Positions 9,973 to 18,975 of a DNA stretch of 64,000 nt are shown one piece after another. Positions within the stretch are counted from its first letter, which is position 1. Each line of letters begins with the position of its first letter. The DNA comes from Billgrantia montanilacus (GTDB taxonomy: Bacteria > Pseudomonadota > Gammaproteobacteria > Pseudomonadales > Halomonadaceae). Both the position numbers and the translations under genes were made by a program. Where the stretch lies: positions 1 to 64,000 of the forward strand of contig NZ_QPII01000003.1 in assembly GCF_003336675.1 (NCBI RefSeq). Direction: 5' to 3'. Below the pieces are notes generated by a model that saw nothing but the letters and a program-made list of their open reading frames with translations, was not told the origin of the DNA and searched no databases.

Positions 9973-10707
9973 CACGGGTAACGCTTCGGCCAGCCGGATC
10001 GTGCGTGGCACCCCGTCGAGGCTGTCGATTCGGCAGCCGTGGGCCATTATCTCGACGCCGCGTTGTGCCGCCTCCCCCAGTGCCAGCGCATAGGCAGGAT
10101 CGAGGTGTGCGGCCGCGGCCACGTCAACGATGCCGCTATGGGCCACACAGAACAGCAGCACCGCCCGATGCCCCTGCGCCGCGAGGTCGCCCAGCACTTC
10201 CAGATGGCGTCGCCCCCGCTCGCTCACCGCATCGGGAAAATAGCCATGGCCATCGCTCTCCCTGAGGGTGACCTGCTTGACCTCGACGAAGGCGGTTTCC
10301 CGCTTCGGATCGTCAAGGCGAAAATCGAGCCGGCTCGCCCCTTGCCCTGGCTCGGCCAATATCTTCGCCTCGCGCTTCAGCGAGGCATAGCCCGCCAGGG
10401 CAGCCACCTGCCCTCCGAGCAACGCCTCTTCGACGATACGGTTGGCCCGCCCGGTATGCACCGACGCTAACGCCAGGCTGCCGTCAGGCTGGGGCAACTC
10501 GATCAGTTCCCAGGTCCAGTCCAGCTTGCGCGCCGGGTTGTCGCTGGGTGCCAGCCAGACGCGGCAGCCCGGCACGTTCACCGCCCGCATGGAGCCGGTA
10601 TTGGGACAGTGCGCGACCACGTCGCGCCCGTCGGCGAGGCGCACATCGGCCAGGAAACGTTTATAGCGGCGCAGCAGGGTGCCGGGCACCAGCCGAGGAT
10701 ACTCCAT
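9931..10707 (-). CDS. sfsA: Sugar fermentation stimulation protein SfsA
   Basis: Cytoplasmic SfsA-family protein, 258 residues, with the conserved blocks KRYKRFLADV-like start (LRRYKRFLADVRLADG), CPNTGSM, VEVKQVTLRE and FPDAVSERGRRHLE. E. coli SfsA was linked to maltose gene expression, but the family also resembles nucleases and its true activity is open. The protein is about 20 residues longer than E. coli SfsA at the C-terminus, the part that runs into the Rieske gene tail-to-tail. Likely cotranscribed with the aminotransferase 30 bases upstream. Confidence 0.9.
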   Translation of the reverse strand: MEYPRLVPGTLLRRYKRFLADVRLADGRDVVAHCPNTGSMRAVNVPGCRVWLAPSDNPARKLDWTWELIELPQPDGSLALASVHTGRANRIVEEALLGGQVAALAGYASLKREAKILAEPGQGASRLDFRLDDPKRETAFVEVKQVTLRESDGHGYFPDAVSERGRRHLEVLGDLAAQGHRAVLLFCVAHSGIVDVAAAAHLDPAYALALGEAAQRGVEIMAHGCRIDSLDGVPRTIRLAEALPVSLTRQLDIALGVD

Positions 10708-10737
10708 GGAACAACCTCCGATTCATTGCTGCGCCCG

Positions 10738-11901
10738 CTACGCTTGGCGCGCCAGGAAGCGCTCGAGCCGGGCCACGGCCTCCTCGAGGCGTGCGATGCC
10801 GGTGGTGAAGGCGATGCGCACGTGATACTCGCCCCCCGTCAACGCGAAATCGATGCCCGGCGTGATCGCCACGTTCTCCTCCTCGAGCAGCTGTCGGCAA
10901 AAGGCCTGACTGTCGCGACTATAGCGGGAAATATCCAGCCACAGATAGAAGGCACCCTGGGGCGGCAGCGAGGGTGCCAGCCCCAGCCGGGCAAGGCCTG
11001 CCAGCAGCGCATCGCGGCGCTGTCCCAGCTCGGCACGGCGCGTCTCGAGGATATCGCGGCACTCGGGGGTGAAGGCGGCCAGCGCCGCGTGCTGGGCCGG
11101 GGTGGAAGCCGCCAGGAACACGTTCTGGGCCAGCCGGGTGAGCGGCTCCACTGCTGCTTCGGGTGCCAGCAGCCAGCCCAGGCGCCAGCCGGTCATGCCG
11201 AAGTACTTGGAGAAGCTGTTGACCACGAAGGCATCGGGGGTGATCGCGGCCACCGACAGCGGCGCGATGTCGTAGCAGAGCCCCTGGTAGATCTCGTCCA
11301 CCAGCAGCTCGCCACCGCGGGCCGCCACGCTATCGGCAACCGAAGAAAGCTGTGCCCCATCGAGCATATGCCCGGTCGGGTTGGAGGGGGTGGCCAGCAT
11401 CGCCAGGCGGGTGTCGTCGCGCCAGTGCCGCTCGACCAGCGCCGCATCCAGCTGCCAGACGCTTTCGGGGCCCACCGGCACGGCGTCCACCTCGGCGCCT
11501 GCCAGGGCCATGAAGTGGCGATTGCAGGGATAATTGGGGTCGGCCATCAGCACCCGGTCGCCCGGACCTGCCAGCAGCTGACTGGCCAGCAGAAGTGCTC
11601 CCGACGCGCCCGGTGTGACCAGAATCCGCGACGGGTCGACCGAGGCCCCGAAGTGCTGGGCGTAGTGCCCGGCGATCGCTTCGCGCAGCGCCGGCAGCCC
11701 CGCTGCCGGGGTATAGCGGGTATGCCCCGCCACCAGCGCCTGCTGTCCGGCGGCGAGCACCGGTTCCGGCGTGGCAAAGTCGGGCTCCCCCACCTCCAGG
11801 TGAATGACATCGTGCCCGGCTGCCTCTCGGGCCTGAGCGATTTCCAGTAGGCTCATCACACGAAAAGGGGCAACACGATCGACCCGCGCATTCCACGGCA
11901 T
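10738..11901 (-). CDS. Class I/II PLP aminotransferase
   Basis: Fold-type I aspartate-aminotransferase-like enzyme, 387 residues. Seen are VGEPDFATPEP near the N-terminus, the ATPSNPTGH block, and the PLP lysine in SFSKYFGMTGWRLGW, with HVRIAF near the end carrying the substrate-carboxylate arginine. The substrate cannot be told from sequence; Asp, aromatic, Ala or methionine-derived keto acids are possible. The start MPWNARVDRVAPF at 11901 has GGGAGTC upstream; 63 extra in-frame codons upstream show no family similarity. Placed upstream of sfsA on the minus strand. Confidence 0.9.
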   Translation of the reverse strand: MPWNARVDRVAPFRVMSLLEIAQAREAAGHDVIHLEVGEPDFATPEPVLAAGQQALVAGHTRYTPAAGLPALREAIAGHYAQHFGASVDPSRILVTPGASGALLLASQLLAGPGDRVLMADPNYPCNRHFMALAGAEVDAVPVGPESVWQLDAALVERHWRDDTRLAMLATPSNPTGHMLDGAQLSSVADSVAARGGELLVDEIYQGLCYDIAPLSVAAITPDAFVVNSFSKYFGMTGWRLGWLLAPEAAVEPLTRLAQNVFLAASTPAQHAALAAFTPECRDILETRRAELGQRRDALLAGLARLGLAPSLPPQGAFYLWLDISRYSRDSQAFCRQLLEEENVAITPGIDFALTGGEYHVRIAFTTGIARLEEAVARLERFLARQA

Positions 11902-12142
11902 GGCAGACTCCCAATGACATTTACGGGCCTGTGCGAGGAACCTTTCGCCGCCAGGCTTTCCAAGGTAGATTCTATCTTTTTTCATGACCGTCGCGCAGGC
12001 CGCTTCCTCGCCAACGTTGCGAAGGTCGCTATTGCAAAGGCGGCGATTTTCCGCTAAACAAGCATGCCTTTGGCGTGAGATACCTTGCAATGCATCGGAG
12101 CGGGTATTGATCAGCAGTCACTAAAGTTAAAGAGGCAATCCC
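11902..12142. other. Intergenic region between aminotransferase and dksA
   Basis: A 241-base divergent spacer. It must hold promoters for both genes; no convincing -35/-10 pair, operator or terminator was identified by eye. The last stretch before dksA (AAAGTTAAAGAGG) gives a plausible ribosome binding site. Confidence 0.4.
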
Positions 12143-12580
12143 ATGCCAGTAGCAGACAAGAGAACGGAAGCGCCCAAGAAATTCACCCCGTACGAGCCGG
12201 CATCGGGTGAAGAGTACATGAACGAGCAACAGCTGGAGCACTTCCGACAGATCCTGCTGGGCTGGAAACAGGAGCTCATGGAAGAGGTGGACCGCACCGT
12301 GCGCCATCTACAGGAAGAGGCGAACAATTACGCCGATCCGGCCGATCGCGCCACTCAGGAAGAGGGCTTCAGTCTCGAACTGCGCACGCGGGACCGGGAG
12401 CGCAAGCTGCTCAAGAAGATCAATGAGACCCTCGACAAGATCGACGAGGACGACTATGGCTTCTGTGAGGCCTGCGGCGTCGAGATCGGTATCCGCCGCC
12501 TTGAAGCTCGGCCGACCGCGACACTGTGCGTGGACTGCAAGACCCTGGCCGAGCTCAAGGAAAAACAGCTCGGCGGCTGA
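12143..12580 (+). CDS. dksA: RNA polymerase-binding transcription factor DksA
   Basis: Works with ppGpp on RNA polymerase to repress rRNA and activate amino-acid promoters. The 145 residues contain the coiled-coil (about 35-110) with the tip DPADRATQEE region and the C4 zinc finger CEAC...CVDC near residues 110-135 followed by KTLAELKEKQL. Tip Asp residues needed for activity appear intact (NYADPADRA). Followed by its own terminator and gluQRS, an order common to E. coli and Pseudomonas. Confidence 0.96.
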   Translation: MPVADKRTEAPKKFTPYEPASGEEYMNEQQLEHFRQILLGWKQELMEEVDRTVRHLQEEANNYADPADRATQEEGFSLELRTRDRERKLLKKINETLDKIDEDDYGFCEACGVEIGIRRLEARPTATLCVDCKTLAELKEKQLGG

Positions 12581-12612
12581 TGCCCCTTCAGTGAGCGTCA
12601 TTTCGCTTCGCG

Positions 12613-12636
12613 ACGGGCACCGCTGGGTGCCCGTTT
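12613..12636 (+). terminator. Intrinsic terminator after dksA
   Basis: Stem ACGGGCACC / GGGTGCCCGT with a 3-nt GCT loop followed by TTTGC. It lies 33 bases past the dksA stop and 32 bases before the gluQRS start, so gluQRS either has its own promoter or depends on read-through. Confidence 0.7.
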
Positions 12637-12667
12637 GCATGTCGGCCACCGCTGCCTGGAGCCAGCC

Positions 12668-13579
12668 ATGACCGGCTACCGCGGCCGCTTCGCCCCTACA
12701 CCATCCGGCGCGCTGCACTTCGGCTCGCTGATAGCCGCTCTGGCCAGTTTTCTCGATGCTCGCCGGGCGGGCGGTCATTGGCTGCTTCGCATCGAGGACA
12801 TCGACCCGCCACGCTGCCCCCCCGGGGCCGCCGACACCATCCTGCGCCAGCTCGAGGCCTTCGGCCTGCACTGGGATGGCCCGGTCCGCTGGCAACACGG
12901 CCGAGACGAGGCCTACGAGGCCGCCCTCGAACGCCTGAGGTCGCAGGGCCTCGCCTACCCCTGCAGCTGTTCCCGCAAGCAGTGGCGCGACTTACCGATC
13001 TACCCCGGCTGGTGTCGCCATGGCGTGCGGGAACCCGGCAAGCCGCTGGCATGGCGGCTGCGTAGTGACAAGGGGCTGCGTCCGGTCACGTGGCAGGATA
13101 GGCTGTTCGGTACCCAGCGCTTCGATCCGGTCGAGCTGGGTGACGTGGTACTCAAGCGCAAGGATGAGCTTTGGGCCTACCAGCTCGCCGTGGTGATCGA
13201 TGACGCCGACCAGGGCATCACCGACGTGGTCCGTGGCTTCGACCTGCTCGACAATACGCCCTGGCAACGCCAGCTGCAGCATGCCCTGGGCCTGACCGAA
13301 CCACGCTACCTGCATCTGCCGCTGGTCATGAACCGCGATGGCCAGAAGCTCTCCAAGCAGAACCTGGCCCCGGCGCTCCCCGAGGAGGAGAGGGCGGTAC
13401 GCCCGCTGCTGCATCGTGCCCTGGCAATGCTGGACCAGGCACCGCCCGAGACACTGGCCCTGGCGCCAGCCGCCGAACAGCTCGACTGGGCCATTGCCCA
13501 CTGGGACGTGGATCGCATCCGACCCGAGGCCGCCCGGCCGGCCGCTGCTGCCGACATGGCAGCCACCTACCCACCCTGA
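12668..13579 (+). CDS. gluQ: Glutamyl-Q tRNA(Asp) synthetase
   Basis: Truncated GluRS-like enzyme that glutamylates queuosine-34 of tRNA-Asp. It has the class I core (RFAPTPSGALHFGS replaces HIGH; KLSKQ replaces KMSKS) and lacks the C-terminal anticodon-binding domain, at 303 residues. A zinc site is visible as CSCSRKQW plus YPGWCRHG. The start MTGYRGRFAPTPSG at 12668 is preferred over an upstream ATG. The next gene's ribosome site begins immediately at the stop codon. Confidence 0.92.
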   Translation: MTGYRGRFAPTPSGALHFGSLIAALASFLDARRAGGHWLLRIEDIDPPRCPPGAADTILRQLEAFGLHWDGPVRWQHGRDEAYEAALERLRSQGLAYPCSCSRKQWRDLPIYPGWCRHGVREPGKPLAWRLRSDKGLRPVTWQDRLFGTQRFDPVELGDVVLKRKDELWAYQLAVVIDDADQGITDVVRGFDLLDNTPWQRQLQHALGLTEPRYLHLPLVMNRDGQKLSKQNLAPALPEEERAVRPLLHRALAMLDQAPPETLALAPAAEQLDWAIAHWDVDRIRPEAARPAAAADMAATYPP

Positions 13580-13593
13580 TCGAGGAGCATGCC

Positions 13594-13770
13594 GTGTACG
13601 TCTATCGCATCATGCTGCTGCTGGTATTCGGGGGCTACCTGCTGTCGCCGCTGCTGATGAGTGGCTGGTCCAGCCCGGGGGTGGCCTGGTACCGCCCCTT
13701 CGTCATCTGGGGAATACTGATCGCGCTGACGCTATGGCTGGAGCAGAAGAGGAAGCTGGATGAACAATAG
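13594..13770 (+). CDS. cbrX: Small membrane protein upstream of cbrA (CbrX-like)
   Basis: GTG-started reading frame of 58 residues not captured by longer-ORF cutoffs. GAGGAG lies eight bases upstream. The product has two hydrophobic segments (IMLLLVFGGYLLSPLLM and PFVIWGILIALTLWL) and a charged tail EQKRKLDEQ. Its last 11 bases overlap the cbrA start, so translation of the two is likely coupled. Position and size match the small cbrX frame between gluQ and cbrA in Pseudomonas; the name rests on that synteny as I recall it. Function unknown beyond possible coupling. Confidence 0.72.
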   Translation: MYVYRIMLLLVFGGYLLSPLLMSGWSSPGVAWYRPFVIWGILIALTLWLEQKRKLDEQ

Positions 13771-16688
13771 CCTGGCCAGCGTCTTCGCCCTTGGCACCGG
13801 CTATCTACTGCTGATGTTCCTGTGTGCCCTGGCCGTGGAACGCGGCTGGATCGGGCGACACATTACCCGCCACCCCGCCGTCTATACCCTGGCACTGGGA
13901 GTGTATGCCAGCGCCTGGGCGATCTATGGCAGCCTGGAGCTCGCCGCCAGCGAAGGCTACGGCTATCTCGCCTACTACCTGGGCGTGGCCGGGGCCTTCC
14001 TGTTGGCGCCGGTCCTGCTGGTCCCCATCCAGCGCATGACCCACACTTACCAGCTCTCCTCCCTGGCTGACCTCTTTGCCTTCCGCTTTCGCTCGCGCTG
14101 GGTGGGCACCCTGATAACGATCATCAGCCTGCTGGCGGTGCTGCCCCTACTGGCACTGCAGGTACAGACCCTGGGCGATGCCATCTACCTGATGACAGGC
14201 GCCGCCTCGCCCGCCTTGCTGGCGCTGGCCTTCAGTTCACTGATCGCCCTGTTCGCGATGCTCTTCGGTACACGCCATCGGCACCAGCATGCACGTCACG
14301 ACACGCTACTGGCCGTCATCGCCTTTACCTCGATCATCAAGCTCGGCGCCATGTTGGCCCTGGGTGGCTTTGCGCTGTTCGTCGTCTTCGATGGCCCCGC
14401 CGACCTTCAGCTCTGGCTGGACGGCCCCGGGCAGGCGTATCAGGCAGGCGTCGCGCAGCCCGACCCGGCCCATTGGCGCACGCTGCTGCTGCTGTTCTTC
14501 GCCGCGGCACTGTTGATGCCGCATATCTTTCATATCACCTTTGCCGAGACGCTCTCGCGCCATACCCTGCTCCAGGCCAGCTGGTCCCTGCCGCTGTTTC
14601 TGCTGCTGATGGCGATACCGGTGCCGCTGATCCTGTGGGCCGGCCAGCGACTGGGAAGCGACCAGCTGATCGGCTCCGCCTACCTGGCCTTCGGGTTATC
14701 GGACGCGTTCTGGGTGCAGGCGCTGGCCTTCATTGCCGGCCTCGCTGCCACCAGCGCAACCATGGTGATCATCGCCCTGGCGCTGTCGGGGATGATCCTC
14801 AACCATGTCCTGCTGGTCGCCCATCCCCCCGAAGCCCAACCCAACCTCTATCGCTGGCTACGCTGGCTGCGCCGCGGACTGATTGCCGCGGTGATCCTCA
14901 GCGGGTGGCTCTTCTACCGTACCGTCGGGGTGAATCACGACTTGACCACCCTGGGGCTCGCCGCCTTTGTCGGCATGGCACAGTGCCTGCCGGGGCTGCT
15001 CGCCCTGCTCTACTGGCCGGGAGCCAACCGCAAGGGCATGGTGTCGGGGCTGAGCATCGGCACGCTGATCTGGCTGGTCGGGCTGTGGCTGCCGCTGCTC
15101 ACCGACCTGCCCGCCCTGGTCCTGATACCGCCAGGGCTGGAAATGCTCGCCGGCGAGCCTGAATGGTACGTCGTGACCCTGGTCTCGCTGGCCGCCAATA
15201 TCCTGATCCTGATCATCGTCTCACTGGCCACCCCCACCTCTCCGGGCGAGCGTGCCGCCGCCGAGGCCTGCTCGGTGGATGCCGTGATCCGCCCCAAGCG
15301 CCTTCCTCTGCTGGCCTCCAGCGGCGAGGAGTTCAAGCAGCCCCTCGCCCGGGCGCTCGGCGACGACGTCGCCGAACGGGAGGTGGAGCGCGCCCTGACA
15401 GACCTGGGGCTCTCCCCCCTGGATGGCCGGCCCTACGCGCTGCGCCGACTGCGTGACCGGATCCAGGCCAACCTCTCCGGCCTCATGGGACCCTCGGTGG
15501 CCCAGGACATCGTCGACCGCTACCTGCCCTACCGACACGGCGGCCAGGAGCCCACCGACGACATCCACTTTGTCGAGAGTCGCCTGGAGGCCTATCGCTC
15601 GCGGCTTACCGGGCTGGCCCGGGAGCTGGATGGACTTCGTCGCTACCATCGCCGCATCCTGACCCGGCTACCGGTGGGGCTGTGCGCCTTCGGCGTCGAC
15701 GACGAACTCCTGATGTGGAACGACGCCCTGACCGAGCTCTCCGGCATCGACGGCAATAGCGTGATAGGCGCCCGCCGTGATGGTCTCCCCGCGCCCTGGG
15801 GAGCCCTGTTGAGCCGGGCCGAGCAGGAGGATCATCTCTACAAGCAGACGGTTGAACTGGAGGGCGGCACCCGCTACCTGACCCTGCACCGTGCCGAACT
15901 CAAGGCAGACGACGACGTCCGCGGCGGCACCGTGATCCTGATCGAGGACCACAGCGAGATGAAGTGGCTGGAGGACGAGCTGGTCCATGCGGCACGCCTC
16001 GCCTCCATCGGCCAGCTTGCCGCCGGGGTGGCCCATGAAATCGGCAACCCCATCACCGGCATCTCGTCGCTGGCCCAGAACCTGCGCTATGACACCAGCG
16101 ACCCCGACGTACTGGAAACTGCCGCCCAGATACAGCAGCTGACCGATCGCGTCTCGCGTATCGTCGGCTCGCTGGTGGGCTTTGCCCACGGCGGCCGCCA
16201 TATCGGCGGCACCGGGTTCACGCCAGTCTCCATCGCTGCCGTCACCGACGAGGCATTGCACTTGCTACAGCTGGCACGCTCGGGCGAGGATGTCAGGTAC
16301 CATAACCTCTGTCCCGCCGAACTGGAGACGTTCGGCGATGCCCAGCGGCTACAGCAGGTGATGATCAACCTGCTGAGCAATGCCCGCGACGCCAGCGAGC
16401 CAGGCGGCAATATCGTCATTGCCGCGGAGCCGGAGGGCAGTCAGTTGAAGGTGACCGTCACCGACGAGGGCGAAGGGCTCGATGCCAGAGTCCGAGATCA
16501 CCTGTTCGAGCCATTCACGACCACCAAACCGCCCGGTGAAGGTACCGGCCTGGGCCTGCCACTGGTCTACAGCATCATTGCCGAGCATCATGGCAGAATC
16601 GAAATCGAGTCACCGCCCCCCGGGCATGAACGCGGCACCCGCATCTGCCTGTGGCTGCCCACCCAACGACAGGAGGGTGAAGAGACGG

Positions 16689-16711
<23 letters not shown>
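13760..16711 (+). CDS. cbrA: Sensor histidine kinase CbrA (SLC5-type transporter domain)
   Basis: Large hybrid sensor of 983 residues. Residues 1 to about 500 form a 13-helix sodium/solute-symporter-like (SLC5) domain; then a linker (STAC-type), a PAS domain (about 635-735), and a kinase core with H box LASIGQLAAGVAHEIGNPI, N box NLLSNARDAS and G boxes around DEGEGLD and GTGLGLPL. In Pseudomonas CbrA controls carbon/nitrogen balance and histidine use, phosphorylating CbrB. The cbrB start lies inside its last 23 bases. The operon layout gluQ-cbrX-cbrA-cbrB is the same as in Pseudomonas. Confidence 0.93.
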
Positions 16712-18083
<1,372 letters not shown>

Positions 18084-18162
18084 TCCGCCTGGGCCGGCGC
18101 TCCAGGATCATGCTGTCCATCACCGATGGTAGACCCCCGCGGGTCGTCTACGACTATTGTCC

Positions 18163-18196
18163 AAGCGCCGATGGCACACGCCATTGGCGCTTTTTT
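18163..18196 (+). terminator. Intrinsic terminator after cbrB
   Basis: Perfect-length 13-bp stem AAGCGCCGATGGC / GCCATTGGCGCTT (one G-U pair), ACAC loop, and a run of six T (18191-18196). It should end the gluQ-cbrX-cbrA-cbrB transcript and isolate the downstream RNA gene. Confidence 0.9.
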
Positions 18197-18223
18197 CATG
18201 ATTTCCGGGGCGTTTTGCACCAT

Positions 18224-18276
18224 GTGTTACCTTCCCACCCAAAACCTGCCCCGATATGGCCCAGGATGGGTAACAC
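18224..18276 (+). promoter_or_regulatory. Candidate CbrB upstream activating site
   Basis: Exact inverted pair GTGTTACC (18224-18231) and GGTAACAC (18269-18276), separated by 37 bases. It lies about 75-125 bases upstream of the sigma54 promoter at 18350, the usual distance for an enhancer bound by an NtrC-type activator. TGTTAC/GTAACA half-sites are what I recall for Pseudomonas CbrB, where spacing is shorter; the wider spacing here is a caveat. Confidence 0.5.
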
Positions 18277-18349
18277 CTGCGAGGCGACTCCGAGCCCCTC
18301 ACTCCACGGATCAACGTAGATGACTGTTTTTCAATGGTAATAAACAGCA

Positions 18350-18366
18350 TGGCATGTCGCGTGCAA
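18350..18366 (+). promoter_or_regulatory. Sigma54 (-24/-12) promoter
   Basis: TGGCATGTCGCGTGCAA fits the sigma54 consensus TGGCACGNNNNTTGCW: GG (18351-18352) and GC (18363-18364) are exactly ten bases apart, and the flanking TGGCA and TGCA match. Transcription should begin about 12 bases past the -12 C, near 18376, just before the first A-rich motif of the RNA. Confidence 0.78.
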
Positions 18367-18375
18367 TATCCTCGG

Positions 18376-18877
18376 GTAAGAAAAACAACATCCGGCTGTC
18401 ACCCGCGCCAACAACAAAACCAAGGCGGCCAGGCGAGACAGAGCCCGCACCAACAACAATAATGCGGGTTGTGAAACGATGCGGAAGCGGGAGCAACAAG
18501 AATAACCTCATCCCGACATGCTCCGCCCTTCGATGCCTTCAACAACAGCAACAATATGTGCTCGAAGCACCGGATCCCAGGACGCGACGCGCTCACACGG
18601 CTGCCAACAAGAACAACGGCCTGAGAAGCGCACCTTCGGCAACAACATCAACAAGCCGAAGGTAGGCATCTTCATGATGCCGTCGTGGTTGGATTATTGT
18701 TTTGAATACGAGGCGGTCGCAACCAGGAACATCAACAATCACAACAACATTGCTTGCCTGTGAACTCTTGGTGACTGTGGTGCGTATTCAAGGCGATGTG
18801 CCATCACGAAGAAGAAACAGCCGCACGGACGCAGCATTTTCAGCTTGTCAGAGGAGGCCAATCGGCCTCCTCTTTTG
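18376..18877 (+). ncRNA. crcZ: CrcZ-like Hfq/Crc-titrating small RNA
   Basis: A roughly 500-nt gene-free stretch from a sigma54 promoter to a strong terminator, directly downstream of cbrB. It holds nine clusters of AANAANAA-type CA motifs: 18378-18388, 18410-18417, 18452-18462, 18495-18505, 18541-18556, 18606-18616, 18641-18655, 18728-18749 and 18809-18817, mostly single-stranded-looking islands between GC-rich stem-forming segments. In Pseudomonas, CrcZ has this location, this promoter type and repeated CA motifs that bind Hfq (with Crc) and relieve catabolite repression. No conserved protein is encoded; short ORFs here have no ribosome site or family look. The Pseudomonas RNA is about 400 nt with fewer motifs. 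Boundaries are inferred. Confidence 0.8.
18850..18876 (+). terminator. Intrinsic terminator of the CrcZ-like RNA
   Basis: Perfect 10-bp stem AGAGGAGGCC / GGCCTCCTCT with a 4-nt AATC loop followed by TTT. It gives the 3' end of the RNA at about 18876-18877. Confidence 0.88.
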
Positions 18878-18911
18878 CTGTTTGGACGGCAAAGCGATTC
18901 GGCTCACCGCT

Positions 18912-18939
18912 TTGCAAGGTGTCGCTGGTCGACTACACT
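18912..18939 (+). promoter_or_regulatory. Possible sigma70 promoter of pcnB
   Basis: TTGCAA (18912-18917), 16-base spacer, TACACT (18934-18939), lying between the RNA terminator and the pcnB start 36 bases further on. A reasonable but unproven match. Confidence 0.4.
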
Positions 18940-18975
18940 CAACAACTTTCGCAAACTGCGAGTCGAAATCGCCGC

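Noticed and set aside
18172..18190. TGGCAC followed by TTGGC, looking like a second sigma54 promoter
   Set aside because: The GG-to-GC distance is wrong (no GC ten bases after GG) and the bases are the arm of the cbrB terminator.
18354..18763. Short open frames inside the CrcZ-like RNA
   Set aside because: No ribosome binding site, no family resemblance, composition set by A-rich motifs and stem segments; overlapping frames on both strands.
18378..18817. Regularly placed A-rich units suggesting a CRISPR array
   Set aside because: Units are 8-16 bases, not identical, unevenly spaced, without cas genes; fits RNA-binding motifs instead.
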